Shown here: one piece after another, positions 1 through 12,950 of the stretch | Layout of the letters: each line of letters starts with the position of its first letter | Position numbering within the stretch: the first letter of the stretch is position 1 | Assembly: GCA_036250225.1 (NCBI GenBank) | Contig: JAPZLL010000007.1 | Coordinates: 1,116,001 to 1,180,000 of the forward strand | Source: Cercophora sp. LCS_1 | Lineage: Eukaryota > Ascomycota > Sordariomycetes > Sordariales > Lasiosphaeriaceae | Direction: 5' to 3' | Length of the DNA: 64,000 bases | Position numbers and translations under genes: made by a program | Notes under the pieces: generated by a model | What the model was told of the DNA's origin: nothing | The model's input: only the letters and a program-made list of their open reading frames with translations | Database searches by the model: none

Positions 1-3000
1 GGGTAGCGAGCACAGCGACGTGCAGGAATACCGCCCGTCGCCCCAACCGAACGGCTACACTACACTAGCCAGGCCAGTGCGGAACGCAACGCACACGACC
101 TGCCCCGCTCTCACGAGCAGATTATATACCTGTCGGGTTCATACGCGATGAGGGGTTCTTGGAAAAGGGGCCATGAGAACATGGGCTGCCGAGACCATCA
201 TGGGTCCCGGGACGTGCCACCAAGGGTGACGGAGACGGCGACTCCTGCGCGTGAGATGGCGACACTGAGCCTCCCACAGAGGGTTTTTTTTTCTCAGATG
301 AGCCCGAGCCAGTTGACTGGTCACGCCTTGGGAGCGCTGGCAGCAACGCCCGATCCCCAGGGATGGATGGATGGTGGGATGCGATGGGAAGCTTGGACTG
401 CATTTAACCGGCCACCTTTGCGCGGCGAGACCGCAGTGATGGGATTTGGACCATCAAACATTGGTTGTCACTCCTGTTGGTTGACCTGCAGCTAACACAA
501 GGCGCCGCACTCAGCTCGACGTCAGCCATCGTCGGCCGGATTTGACTTCGTCTCATAAAGCTTCCAGAACGTCGGAGAGTTTTGGCCAGCAACATACACG
601 GCGATCCGTTTGCTCGACAGTTTCTCTCTCTTGCCCCGCCGCGCATCGTGAATCCGGACCGCTGCCCCTCAACTTCGCAAATGGGATGCCGAGCTAGGCA
701 CCCTAGAGTGGGACCCTTGTTAGGAGACAACGTTGAGAGGGCCCAACCCCTTTTTGCAAGGATGTCGATTTGATCGAAGGCGGCTTCCCGCCAACCGCGC
801 TAAGCTCCCGAGCAGTTTTGTCGCGACAACCAATGACCAATTCCCAAGATCTGCCCCACCACTGCCCGACGAGGACGCTTCTCAGACAGTGGGCAGAATT
901 CACCCACCACGGCCATCACCCCAGATCCGATTTCTGAGACAATGCGCGAGGCTTGAACGAGGTGCTTAAACGGCTATCGTTGCGCTCCTGGGAGGGGGGT
1001 CGGAAGAGAACTGCCTTCTCGGCGCAACTATGCCTCCTGGCCGGTGTCAGAAACCAAGCAGCTCGCAGAGCCACGGGGCCTTACCTGTGGCTCCCATCAG
1101 CATCAGCACTGGAAGTTGGCGATTCGATACGTTGCCGCTGCCATGCAGGACGTATGGAAGATTGCTCGTGTGCGTCAACACGGAACACATGCCCTCTGCT
1201 TCCATGCTCTCCCCCGCGAAACTGAGCTGTCAAGGAGGGGCTCTCTCTCGGCTACGTCAGCCTCAACCCCACACTACGGCACGACAGCTCCTTGCTAAAA
1301 GTCGGTGAACACCACACATGGGGAAACCAGATGTGGGAAGCGAATTAGAAGCATAAACAGCCCTCATCGTCTGCAACAAATCAAATGATTTGCAGAAATC
1401 CTGTGCATACCTTGAACCCTAGGCTGCTTCCTCACCTCCTCACCGAGAGCCCACAATGGATAAATATCCCCAGTCCGTTGAGTCCTGGTGGGTTCGGCCG
1501 AGATAGTCTCGAGGCTTGTAACTCCAACCCACTTGGCCGCTTTTTGACTACCACTCTTGGTCACGCAAACTGTCAATATCGTGCTGGTGAAACGAGCGAA
1601 AGGGAGCTAAATGTTGCGCTCCGGGCTCGGCAAATCGAACTGTGGATACAGAACACAGTCGAAGCACATTTACAGTGCATTGCAGAGGAATACATAAGTT
1701 GACGAACGAGAGAGTGGGGGTCAACCAACAGGGTCCGATCAACTGCCTCCCCCTACTGTTTCGGGCCGCGCGCCTCGTTCCTTCACCTGTCCTCTCTCAC
1801 CTTTGAACAGAATGGGGGGTTGCCTTGCTGTATCTATTGCAGCTTCATGCCAGCACATCAATGCGCCGGATGCAATCACGTCTTTGCGCGGACGGGCACA
1901 TCGTCACCCATCGCCGCTGATTGTGGCTGCTCGGGACCGAGCATCTCCTCAACCTGGAAAAAGGAGAGGAGAGGTTTCGGCCAGGAGGCCGGCTGGTGGG
2001 TCTGTGGCTCTCCCGCCCATCACTTGCATATTGGCTAGGCCGTCGATGCATGGTGGAGGGAGGTTGATGTTAGTTTGGGCAAAAAAGAAAGGTTGGTTGA
2101 TCGCGATGTTGCGCTAAACCCCGGCTGTTGTGATGCGCAGTTGGGTACGCATTTGCGAGGGTATACACCTAGTCGACATGGGCTGTCATCGCCGACAACG
2201 GCCCGCGGTAGCCCACGGGTCCCTTCCTGGCGGTTGCCGTAGGTGATGTGAACCGGTTCTGGGGTTGTTGCCGACTGAGACAATAGTCCGTTGTTTGAGG
2301 GGTTCAAGAAAAACTGGATGCAGGGCTAGGTAAGAATGCATCACTGCTCTTCGTGAATTCGACTGCAACTGAGGGTCCCCGGAAAAGAGAGAAACCGACA
2401 CGCAAATCCCTAGACAGAAGCAGATATCACCAAACGCCCAAGTAATTGCTGAGAAGCCACATGCCCGTCCACCTATCAGCTAGGTTTTCTGGGGCGTTTT
2501 GCTGTGTGAACCTGGAATGCCGAAAAGAAAAACGAGTAAATTTTTGCAAGCCACAAACCGAGGATACGAGCAACTCTGGTTCGATCAGATGACCTTCCAC
2601 CAAGCTTCCATCCGAGCCAAACTGATCAAGTTCTTGAAAAAATCTGGAACAGGATACTTCTTGCTGTTCTGTGGACTTCGAACAACCTCCATCTGCTCGA
2701 AAACACTGAGCGGCGAAAGGCAAAATGATATTCAGCGAAGGCGGGGCTAAGAATGAATATCTCAGCGTCAAGAGTTCTTGAGGGGTTGAATTTTTCTGTA
2801 AGCCCCAATGCATCAATGCATATAAACGTGCCACTTCAACTAATTCCCATTTTAAATTTGTAAATTTGAAATATACGCAATGCATATTTGATATTCGATA
2901 TGTATCTATATCATGTCTTAAAGGCTCTTTGCACTGCGTTTTTGCGCACGAGAATGCACGGCAAAGCTATTCGTCGAGAGAGAATCTCACAAGCCAATAC

Positions 3001-3192
3001 TGTTGGTGGAGGGGCACTTTCCTGCCGACTCAATCAATCGTCCCCCACCAGGATTCAGGGGCTAGCTAAGTAAGCTTTATCTTATCGCAGCGGCTCCTTG
3101 TCACGACTGCGGGGCAGAAAAATAATTCGATCTCCAATTGCAAGATCGCCACGCCGCCTTTGCATCTTGAGTCGGCACGCGACAAAATCACT
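1..3192. other. Gene-free flank upstream of RPC2
   Basis: I see no supported gene in these 3.2 kb. Open frames here are short (the longest on the minus strand is about 150 codons at 2427-2885) and have no recognisable domain, no plausible exon chain and non-coding-like composition. The stretch around 2750-2910 is AT-rich. The last part holds the promoter and short leader of RPC2. It may also carry the promoter of a gene lying left of the window. Confidence 0.6.
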
Positions 3193-6100
3193 ATGGCGCC
3201 GATCGACGATGGCTTTGAGGCCCTCTTAGAACCGTTTTATAACAAGAAGAGCCTTACCGATCCGATCAATACGAAAGAAGACAAATACCAGCTTCTGCCA
3301 GCATTCTTGAAAGTCAAGGGTGAGTCTATTCGCTGTGTGGCTTGCCGGGTCACCCTGACATGAGCGCCGACTGACCTGCGTAGGTTTGGTAAAACAGCAC
3401 ATCGATTCCTACGACTTCTTCGTCAATCACGATATCAAAGAGATTGTCAAATCCAACCGGTTTATCAGGAGCGACCAAGATGAGTCCTTCTGGCTCGAGT
3501 TTACGGATATCCGCGTCAACAAGCCGACCCGAGCCGACAATGGCGACTTCAAGGCCAGAAACGAGGTCACCCCTCAAGAATGCCGCCTACGCGACATGAC
3601 CTACGCCGCCCCTGTCGTTGTCGATATCGCATATATCCGCGACCGCAAAAAAATTATCCGCAAGGATGTTCCCCTGTGCCGAATCCCCGTCATGCTGAAG
3701 AGCTCCCGATGCTACCTGAATGGGGCCAAAAATGCCGAGATGGAGGTGATGAACGAGTGCCCACTGGACCCAGGTGGCTACTTCATCGTCAACGGCACCG
3801 AAAAAGTGATCCTTATCCAAGAGCAGCTGAGCAAGAACCGTGTCATTGTTGAGGCGGACGACAAGGGTGGCGTTTCCGCATCGGTCACCAGTTCCACCCA
3901 CGAGAGGAAATCGAAAACGTACGTTGTTCTCAAAAAGGAGCGCATTTTGCTACAGCACAACGTTTTGGTCGAGGCGATCCCTATCGTCATTGTCCTCAAG
4001 GCCTTGGGCGGACTGTCCGACTACGAGATCATGGAGCTTGTCGCTGGTGGCGACTCTGTCTACCAGGACGAGTTCCTCATAAACTTTGACGAGGCAACGA
4101 AGGTCGGCGTGTATACCCAACAACAGGCTCTCGAGTACGTCGGCACAAGGGTAAAGATGGGCGGCGCCGGCGGCGGTGGTCCGAAGGGACGATTTAGCGG
4201 TGCACCACGCCGCAGCGCCGCCGAGGAAGGACTCGATGCCCTGGCTAACCTCATCGTTGCTCATGTCGTCATTGAGGGCCTTGATTTCTACCCCAAGGCC
4301 ATTTACATCGCCATGATGGTTCGTCGCGTTCTCATGGCTGCCCAGAACCCCAAGCTGGTTGATGACAGAGATTTCGTGGGCAACAAGCGACTAGAGCTGG
4401 CTGGACAGATGATATCCCTGCTCTTCGAGGATCTGTTCAAGGGCTTCATTTCGCAGCTCAAGGGAAACATGGAAAATTTCTTCAAGAAGCCTAACAGGAC
4501 CTCTGCTTACGACCCCATCGGCCCCATCGCTGGACAGGGTGCGGCAATGACAGCCGGTCTGAACAGGGCTATCCAGAGCGGAAACTGGACAGTTCGACGT
4601 TTCGGCATGAACAAAGCCGGCGTAACGCATGTTTTGAGTCGACTCAGCTACATAGCTGCTCTTGGTATGATGACGCGTATCAGCAGTCAGTTCGAAAAGT
4701 CGAGAAAAGTCAGCGGTCCAAGAGCTCTTCAGCCCTCACAGTGGGGTATGCTTTGCACATCAGATACCCCTGAAGGTGAGGCCTGTGGTCTCGTCAAAAA
4801 CTTGGCACTTATGACGCACATCACAACCAACGTCGAGGAGGGTCCGGTGAAAAGATGGATCTTCACCATTGACGCCGGTGTTGAGCCAATCAGGAATTTC
4901 ACCGGAGCGGAGATGCACAGGCCCGGCTCGTACATCATTCATGTAAACGGCACGCCTTTTGCCCTGACCCGATACCCCAAGCGCTTTGCCGCCAAATTCA
5001 GGACGATGCGCCGCCGAGGCTGGATATCTCCCTTTGTGAGCATCAACCTCAACAGTCATTTCTCTGCAGTCCACATCGCCACCGATGAAGGGCGCATTTG
5101 CCGCCCTTATATCATTGTCACAGACGGCAAGTCGAGACTCAAGGCGGAGCATTTGAAGTTGCTCCAGCTTGGCAAGGCAAACTTTGACGACTTTCTGACC
5201 CGCGGCGTTGTTGAGTATCTCGATGTCAATGAGGAAAACGATACGCTCATTGCTCTCTATGAGAGCGACATCACGGCATCCACCACCCATGTCGAGATCG
5301 AGCCTTTTACAATCCTCGGCGCAGTCGCCGGCCTCATTCCGTTCCCTCACCACAATCAATCACCGCGTAACACATACCAATGCGCTATGGGTAAACAAGC
5401 TATCGGAGCTATTGCTCACAACCAGTTCAACCGCATCGATACCCTTCTCTATACTCTCGTATACCCCCAGCGCCCTATGGTCATCACAAAGACAATCCAG
5501 CTTGTTCACTACGACAAGCTGCCAGCCGGACAGAACGCCACAGTTGTTGTCATGTCGTTTTCGGGCTACGACATAGAAGACGCCCTCGTCTTGAACAAGG
5601 CATCATGTGACCGAGGTTTCGGGCGTTGTCAAGTTTTCCGGAAATATGCAGCGGAGCTACAGAGATACCCAAACCAGCGACGAGACAGGCTTGGTGGGAT
5701 TGAGTATGACGAGTCAAAGCAACCTATCAAGAAGCACCAGGCGCTTGATGTAGACGGATTGGCAATGGTAGGCTATCAAGTCCGACAGGGCGAAACCATG
5801 ATCAAGAAGGAGTCGCCGTTGGATCAAAGCTCGACCGGCATTGGCTCAGACAGAGGGCCGGATGAGTACAGGGATGCGTCCGTCAACTACCGCATCGCGG
5901 ACCCCGCCTACATCGACAAAGTCATGCTCACCCAGACAGAGCGGGACCAGCCCCTCGTCAAGGTGCAAACTCGCCAAACACGGCGCCCAGAACTTGGTGA
6001 CAAGTTTAGTTCTCGACACGGTCAAAAGGGTGTTGTTGGCATCATCGTCGACCAGGAAGACCTTCCCTTTTCGGACACGGGTCTCGTACCCGACATTATC

Positions 6101-6733
6101 ATGAACCCCCACGGTTTCCCCTCTCGAATGACGGTCGGCAAGCTTTTCGAGTGTCTAACCGGCAAGGCTGCAGTGATTGAGGGTAATAAAGAATATGGAT
6201 TTGGCGACGCCTTCCGTTCACATCCCGTCGAGTCAATGGGCCAAGTCTTGATTGACCACGGCTTCGAGTGGGCGGGCAAGGACTACTTCACCTCAGGCAT
6301 CACGGGTGAGCCCCAGGAAGCCTACATTTTCAACGGCCCCATCTACTATCAGCGCCTCAAGCACATGGTGCAAGACAAGATGCATTCGCGTTCGCGTGGC
6401 CCCCGCGCAATTCTCACGCGTCAGCCAACCGAAGGTCGTTCCAGGGACGGTGGTCTCCGTCTCGGAGAAATGGAGCGCGATTGTCTGATTGCGTACGGTG
6501 CGTCTCAGCTACTGCTGGAGCGACTCATGCACAGCTCGGACGGGACAGATGTGGACATCTGCCAGTCGTGTGGGCAGTTTGGATACAAGGGCTACTGCCA
6601 AACCTGCAAGACTATGAGGAACGTGACGCAAATGAAGATGCCGTATGCAGCCAAGCTCTTGGTGCAGGAGCTGATCAGCATGAACGTTGGTGTCAAATTG
6701 CAGTTGGAGGATAAGTTCCCTCATCCTAGGTAG
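3193..6733 (+). CDS. RET1: DNA-directed RNA polymerase III subunit RPC2 (second-largest, beta-like)
   Basis: Two exons, 3193-3319 and 3384-6733, joined across a 64-nt intron (GTGAGT donor, TAG acceptor), give about 1,158 residues, the usual length for this subunit. It is the second-largest catalytic subunit of nuclear RNA polymerase III, which makes tRNAs and 5S rRNA. The assignment to Pol III rather than Pol I or II rests on the N-terminal lobe (HDIKEIVKSN, ECRLRDMTYAAP) and on GGYFIVNGTEKVILIQEQLS. The hybrid-binding and catalytic region is present (GDKFSSRHGQKGVVG from about residue 914), followed by DIIMNPHGFPSRMT and a C-terminal zinc site with cysteines near 1102, 1105, 1114 and 1117 (CQSC...CQTC). 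The start is the ATG that opens the only frame splicing into the conserved body. The first exon is only 42 codons plus one base. Nothing in the family core looks missing. Confidence 0.95.
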
Positions 6734-8616
6734 ATGCGGCACTTTGATCCATGCATGGGACGGTGTTTAGGGTATATGGGTCAGGTCAGGTTCGGTGGTG
6801 TTTTGATTTTGGGATGGGGCTTGGTGTTTTGGGGTGATAGGTGTTATAGAGAATACCCACAATCTATATACAGAACATGTTGTCTTTTCTGATGAGTGAG
6901 GTCGCTAAAGAGCATGGGTATCTGTAGACGGGCAACCTGTGCTCTTGTGCCGTCTCTGAAGCCAACTAGGCAAACTGAAAGGGGCAACTCTGGTGTGACG
7001 TTGACGTCCCCGGTTCAGTGTAAGGTGCTCGAGATAGAAACGGCCTTCAGTGGGCACAGATACATATGTGTACTGGTTTACTGGTTAATGGTGAGACGGA
7101 TGATGTCAAGTGGTGTGAAGAAAGGGTCTCTGTTGCCGAGGCCACAATGAGATACTCTATAGACCGCCAAAAAATAACTTGCGCTGAAGAAGCGCTCTAT
7201 GTCCATCGGAAAATCAGCTATGTCTTAAAACTAATTGATGTTGTGTTACATTCAGTCCATGGCTTTTTTGGAGAGTCTGGATGGTACCAGGGCTGGGAGT
7301 CGGACTCTTTCTTCACACCACTTGGATACTTTCAAAAGCTGGCAGAGTTTGTGTTGACGCCAAAATCACAACTCTACGCTCGGTACGCAAATCCCAACTA
7401 TCAACACCGTTGCCCAGCGTTTGGCGAGCTCTTCAACGGTTGTGAACGAAAGGCAGGACAGACGGGATATCGGCCGTTGATATGGCCCGTGCATGGGTTG
7501 TTCGCAGATCTCTTGGCGTATTTGGAGCTTATTCCGGGCGGCCATGGGAGATATCCAACGGCAAGGACGGCGGTATCGCCAAACTTGGGCGTGGTTTTCG
7601 GAAGAAGTGTAAACGAGGTACATAACCCCGGTCGAATAACACATGGTTTCTTCTCGCTCCATCTGTTTTTTCTCCCCAAGCGTCGGGTTGCATGTAAGTT
7701 GAGCACGGAGGACGGTAAATAACCCGATGGAGGTGCGGGGTGGTTATCCGCTGCCGCAGCGCCTCCAAAAAGCCACAGCCGCGCCAATCGGCGACACAAC
7801 ATCTTCGCTTTCTTTTCCCGACGTCATTTGCACCTCTTCTGGTAGTTTTTACGCTCCAAAAGAGCCTGCTTGTTCTCGGTGTCTTCCTCCCGCTGGACGA
7901 GGGGACATTGCGCCTGTGGAATTATTCCGTCGACTAGCAGCTTCGGGCATCCCAACTGCCGACCGCAGAAGCCGTGTGATGTCGCTGCTTGCCGGGGCGG
8001 TGAACTGTCGTGTTGCTGAACAGCCGCGGAAACAACGACGGAGCAGCACAGCTTCTCGATCCTAGCTAATGTACCTGCCTTAACGGGCAACCACCTCAAC
8101 TTGTGGTTGGCTCGTGGTCCATTGGCCTAAATTGCTGCTTTCTGACTGACGGTCGATCGTGCATCGAAACCGGCACAGGGAGGGGCAGCAAAGAGGTCAT
8201 AGGAACTGGTGTGCGTGGTCACACAGCAGCTGCAAGCACCCCGATCTTAGTTGTTGTGCCTCCATGATTCGACCCCGGCGGAATCACTGACCCAGAACCG
8301 CGAGCCCGGCTGTTTTGCTGCAACCGTCCCATGTCCGTCTCCAACCGCGTCCAGCACAAAGGGCCGAGAGATAGAGTTCATCCCATGCGCATCCCCGTCG
8401 ACCCGTGAACCCGTTCCAATTCGAAGCGTTTGGTTTCCGCCATTCAAAGCCCCGCAGATGGGATGAGGTTCGGCCGGGATTGGCATTACCCTCCTTCCTC
8501 CCCTATATCTTCCCTTCCCCTCGGGTCACCCTGCGTCATTGGGTCCTCTCCTCTCTACCTCTCCCCGCAAGTCTGCTCTCGGGAAACGGCAGAGAGTTGC
8601 TTCCGCCGTCTTCAAG
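6734..8616. other. Intergenic region between RPC2 and aldose 1-epimerase
   Basis: It holds the RPC2 3' flank and the epimerase promoter. A plus-strand frame at about 7066-7722 is open for over 200 codons but shows no domain and overlaps equally long minus-strand frames, so I do not call it a gene. A CT-rich leader runs from about 8480 to 8580, just before the epimerase start. Confidence 0.5.
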
Positions 8617-9890
8617 ATGCGTTTCTCCATCTTCAGTGCTGTGGCACTCCTGACGGGAGCACAAGCATTTGGCGGGAAGCCGAAGGCCAAGGTCATCCCT
8701 CCACCAGATGCCAATGGCAAATACTGGATCCACGGCGAGGGCATCTCGGCAGCTTTCATCCCATACGGAGCTTCCATTTCGGATCTCATCATCAAGGACA
8801 AGCGAGGGGTAGAGCGGGACATCATTGCTGGCTTTGACAATGCGACATACTACAGTATCGACACCCAGCATCCTCACTTTGGCGGCGTGGTTGGCCGGTA
8901 TGCCAACCGAATCAAGAACAGCAGCTTTGAGATTGACGGCACAACCTACAAGGTCGCTCCTAACGACAACAAGACACCCGAACATCCCGAAGGTCTGAAC
9001 ACGCTCCACGGCGGACCGGATGGCTGGGACTGGCGCAACTTTACCGTCGTCTCATATACCAACAGCAGCATCACATTTTCGATTGTTGATCCCGACGGCA
9101 AGGAGGGTTTTCCTGGCGAAGTGGTGTCCTTCATCACCTACACCTTGGGCAAGATGACATGGGAGTTTAAGATGGTGGCCATTCCAACGACCAAGAAAAC
9201 GCCCATCATGCTTAGCAACCACGCATACTGGAACCTCGACGGCTTTGCCAACGACGAGACCAGCACTGCGCTCAACCACTCCTTTTACCTTCCCTACAGC
9301 GGCCAGCGCGTCGACGTGGACAACATTCTTATCCCTACGGGAGAGATCCTTGCGAACAAGCGTGGCTCTGTCAACGACTTTTGGAGCGCCCCAAAGGAAA
9401 TCGGCAAGAGCTTCTCCGATCCCGAAATCCACAACAACTGCGGTCTCAATTGCACCGGCTATGGTATGTCTCCTATTCTTGCTGGACTTCATTTCTAATA
9501 ACCCAAACAGACAACTGCTGGCTTGTCAACCGCGGCCAGAACGGCCCCTACGACTGGCGCAAGGACGGCTTCGTCGCCCGTCTACAGTCTGCCTGGTCGG
9601 GCATTCAGCTCGATATCTACTCGGACCAAGAGGCCTTCCAGATGTACTCTTGCAACTTCCAGGACGGGACAATGGCTCTGAAGAAGAGCCAGGGGCATTT
9701 TGATCACCCCAAGTTCCCGCGCACGATCTCCAAGTATGGGTGTATTGTGCTCGAGGTTCAGGACTGGATCGATGGGATCAACCAGCCGCAGTGGCAACGG
9801 GAGAAGAAGCAGATCTTCGAGCCGGGTGGTGACCCGTATGTGCTTCAAGCCAGCTATCGATTCAGTATCAACACGACAATTCCAGCTTAG
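8617..9890 (+). CDS. Secreted aldose 1-epimerase (galactose mutarotase family)
   Basis: Exons 8617-9463 and 9511-9890 flank a 47-nt intron (GTATGT...CAG) and encode about 408 residues. Members interconvert alpha and beta anomers of aldoses such as galactose or glucose. Residues 1-17 form a signal peptide (MRFSIF, hydrophobic core, AQA cleavage-like site), so the enzyme is probably exported, and there are several N-x-S/T sequons. Family residues are visible: GGVVGRYANR (Arg94, Arg98), HGGPDGWDWR, the catalytic-type His202 in SNHAYWNL, and Glu364 in the LEVQDW strand, the expected catalytic base. The mutarotase beta-sandwich domain fills most of the mature chain. The ATG at 8617 is chosen because it places the signal peptide at the N terminus; the upstream in-frame extension is CT-rich leader. 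Family is clear; the sugar substrate cannot be read from sequence. Confidence 0.92.
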
Positions 9891-10382
9891 GTAGTGGGTG
9901 GGCCGTGTAAGGGGCAGAAGATGGGCTGTTAATTCGATTGCTACTCTCCGGAGGCAATCTTTCCTAATTCTCTTTAACTTCCAAATGCAAAAAAAAAACG
10001 GAAGCTCATATGACGTTGAGGAGTCGAAGGAATGGCAGGGTGATACTGTGAGGATATGTAGGTAAATCATAATTCGGAAGTAAAAAGAGCACAAAAGGGA
10101 AGAATCTTATTACCACAACCGCTGTCCCATGCTCGAAAATCACCCAGCAGTTAAAATTCAGTATCTTTCCCACCTTCCTACCACCCACTCATTTCTTCGA
10201 AGGTTTTATTCTTCTGATCCAAACAATCGTCTTGATCCCAACACCGTGCGCAGCCCCTCCGCACGGTGCTTACCTAACCCCACCTCACTCACAACCTCCC
10301 CTTCATCACACTCCCTCCCTCCCTCCCTCCCTCCTCACAAACCCCTTCCTCACACCCAACTCACAAAAAACAACACCCTAAA
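9891..10382. other. Intergenic region with CTF8 leader
   Basis: It contains the epimerase 3' flank, an A-run near 9990, and a strongly C-rich, G-poor leader from about 10230 running into CTF8. No gene is seen. Confidence 0.5.
10311..10336 (+). repeat. (CCCT)n microsatellite in the CTF8 leader
   Basis: About six tandem CCCT units lie in the C-rich leader, roughly 50 nt before the CTF8 start codon, probably in the 5' UTR. Confidence 0.85.
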
Positions 10383-10829
10383 ATGTCACAACAGACACAA
10401 ACGACCCTCCATCCCCGTGCCCTACACTCCACACCAACACCAAAAATCCTAGGCCTCCCACCAACAATCCAAACCCCAGCTGGCCTAGCCCTCCTCGAAC
10501 TCCAAGGCACATTCAACCTGCCCGCCAACTCCGGCTCTGATCCTGGCTCTGTCAGCATTGGCCACTTGATATTTCCTGATTACGATCCGGATGGCGACCC
10601 AAACGATACGAAATGGATGAAGAAGGTGTTTCTGTTTGTGGGCGAGTATCAGAGGTTACAGGGGGAGGTGAAAAAGCTGGGGATGCCGGTTGGGGTTGTT
10701 AGGAGAAGGGGCGGTGACCGAAATGGGGGTGGACCGGGGGATGGAAACGGGGAGGAGTTGGAGGTTGTCGAGATTGTGAGGTGGAAGATTGTTTTTGGGG
10801 GTCGGCCGGAGCCCGTTGGGGGGCGGTAG
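10383..10829 (+). CDS. CTF8: Chromosome transmission fidelity protein 8 (Ctf18-RFC subunit)
   Basis: A single exon of 148 codons. Ctf8 binds Dcc1 and Ctf18 in the alternative clamp loader Ctf18-RFC, which acts on PCNA at replication forks and supports sister-chromatid cohesion. Recognition rests on TPAGLALLELQGTFNLP (about residues 37-53), IGHLIFPDY, the strand WMKKVFLFVGEYQRLQGEVKK (about 79-99) and the C-terminal VVEIVRWKIVFGGRPEPV, which follow one another as in fungal Ctf8 proteins. A glycine/arginine-rich loop at about 107-122 is low-complexity. The start sits in a good context (CTAAAATGTC). The gene converges on DPH1 with about 209 bp between stop codons. Its coding strand turns from C-rich to very G-rich after about 10600. 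Confidence 0.88.
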   Translation: MSQQTQTTLHPRALHSTPTPKILGLPPTIQTPAGLALLELQGTFNLPANSGSDPGSVSIGHLIFPDYDPDGDPNDTKWMKKVFLFVGEYQRLQGEVKKLGMPVGVVRRRGGDRNGGGPGDGNGEELEVVEIVRWKIVFGGRPEPVGGR

Positions 10830-11038
10830 TGGGATTTTTTTTTGTGAGGTTGGGATGGGTGCGGGGAGATGAAGAGGGAAAGATGAGGAATGTGGCGGGA
10901 TGAATGGGATGATCCCACGGAGTACCGGCGAGGAGGAGTGGATGGAAAATTGCGGTTTAAATGAGCGAGGGTTTCACGAAGTAAAGGCGAGATTATGGAA
11001 CGATGGGGCTTGGATTTTTATTTTGTTTTGCGGTTAAG

Positions 11039-12429
11039 CTACAACGCCATGACGGCGGGCTTTGTCCTCCCGAGTCCGTCTTTGCCATAGTAATCCATGG
11101 GGTATGCGCCCTTTCCCCAGTCTTGCTTTTCTTCCAGCGCTATCAAGGCCTCGTACGGCGTGAGGAGCGGCCGCGGGAAGGCGTAGCCCCAATCGATGCT
11201 TAGCCGTGGACAGGCGACTTGAACCCAGCATTCGACGTCGGACATCATGGCTAGTTTGCCGGGGAATATCTCGCTGAGGAGGAGGTTTACAAAGGGGATG
11301 CCCATTTGCTTGAGTTTGGACTCGATGAGACCCATTGTGTGCGGGTTTCCTTGACGACCCAGGGAGCCGAGGATGAGCCCCCATTTCTTTGCTGTTTTGG
11401 CCGTGCGGATGGCTTCTCTTCGGAGATCTTGCATCTCGTTGTGGCCATATGCCTCGTGCGTCAGCTTGCGCGAGTACGGATCGTAACGGTAGGCTGGGAT
11501 GTTGGGGTTGTGGATCATGATGCTTTCGAGATGGAAACGGCCGTCGCCGAGATACAGTATCAGATCGACTGGGCTGTCTGTGTATGTTGACAGGTTAGGC
11601 GAGGTACACCCCAAGATTTCGCCCTTGGAAAGAGGTGCGATTTGCGGCACGATGACCTTGAAGCCTGCCTTTTCTAGCGTTGACTTGACGCCGTGGATTG
11701 TGGCATTGAACTGGATTGTGCCCACCATGGCGATTGTCTTTCCGGGTGAAAAGTTTCGTTCTAGACTGGCGACAAGATGAGAAGTGTCGATGCTGATGTC
11801 GACAAACACGTAAAGTGTCTTGATCTTGGTAACGTCGACTGGGATGAGACAGCTGTGGGCATAGTGCACAAGCAGATCACACCCCATCGCTCGGGCTGTA
11901 TAGTCGTCAATGCAGCAAGCGCCGTAGGTGACGTCTCCCATGATGAGAGTCTCAATGCCCGGGCAAAACTGGGCGAGGATGTCGGATATGGTAGTGGCAA
12001 AGAGAAGCAGGCCTTCAGGCATCTGGAGGGCAACTTTCTTGGCGCCCAAGGAACGGATGCGATGGATGGTTTTGGGGATTTCGAATGAGTAGTTCGCTGG
12101 GAGGAGAGACATGGCTTCCTTGAGGGCCGGGTCATTGAGAATCTCAGACGGTACCTGGTTCAGCATTCGGGGGGCTCTTCTTGCTTGAGCAACTGAATAA
12201 CGTGTAAGTTTGTGATGCAAACCAAATCTGGGAGAAACCTACCCTGGATGGCGCCAGATTCCTCTATTGTCGAGCTACTTGGGACTGGTCCTGACTTCTC
12301 TGCTGCTTCTGCTGCCGCCCTTCTCCCAACAAACCGCCTCTTTGGTTGCTTCACTGCATTTTGGGCAATATGTGCCTCCTCGAGCTCGGCAGCAATTCCC
12401 AGGTCGACGAGAACACGATCGTCCTCCAT
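11039..12429 (-). CDS. DPH1: 2-(3-amino-3-carboxypropyl)histidine synthase subunit 1 (diphthamide biosynthesis)
   Basis: On the minus strand, exon 12429-12243 joins exon 12192-11039 over a 50-nt intron (GTAGGT donor, CAG acceptor), giving about 446 residues, normal for Dph1. With Dph2 it forms the radical-SAM-type enzyme that transfers the 3-amino-3-carboxypropyl group from SAM to a histidine of translation elongation factor 2, the first step of diphthamide synthesis in the cytosol. Three conserved cysteine positions for the 4Fe-4S cluster can be seen: YGACC (about 155/156), LGCTSP (about 258) and VACPRLSIDWG (about 390). DVTYGACCIDDYTA and VHYAHSC favour Dph1 over Dph2. The N-terminal 60 residues are poorly conserved in this family. 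It shares a 521-bp divergent promoter with RPS6. Confidence 0.95.
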
Positions 12430-12950
12430 TTCGCGTCTTCCAACCGTACGATGAAAAATAGTACTGGAAAACTGGCGGTGACCAATGAGGTTGAATCTAT
12501 GCCCCTCTGAGGCTCAAATCGAGGCGAGTCTCGGGTTGGGAGGGGTGATGGGTGAGTGAGAGGGATCGGCTCGATGAAGTGTGTTCAATGTTCGGATCTT
12601 AGCTTGGTAACTTCGGGTATACCGTGTCAAAGTTTCTCCGATTCAAATATCCCAGATAGCAGAATGTAGACGCAAACATCAAGCGACTGCTCAAGAACTT
12701 CCCATCTACCCCTCGAAAAGCTGCCCGATTTGCCCCTCGATACAAAGTCTTGGCATACCGCCAAGCGACAGGGGCAGGGTGCCTTCAGCATCAAAAGTGG
12801 GTCGTCCAATCACGGCCACCAGAAATTTTGTGCCCTAACAAACCGCTTTTGCTGGTGCACCGACCTGCACACAAAATCTCCTTCCAGATTTCTTCGAGCG
12901 ACAACCAATCCACATCGCCAAACTCCGGCCGTTCAGCAACAACCGCCAAA
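12430..12950. promoter_or_regulatory. Divergent promoter region between DPH1 and RPS6
   Basis: 521 bp separate the two start codons, so both promoters and leaders must fit here. Pairing a translation-factor modification gene with a ribosomal protein gene would allow co-regulation, but I identify no specific binding site. Confidence 0.5.

Noticed and set aside
2427..2885. Minus-strand open frame of about 150 codons
   Set aside because: No family resemblance or supporting splice signals; lies in an AT-rich flank where such frames arise by chance.
7066..7722. Plus-strand open frame of over 200 codons between RPC2 and the epimerase
   Set aside because: No domain, no matching exon context, overlapping minus-strand frames of similar length, and composition like the surrounding non-coding DNA.
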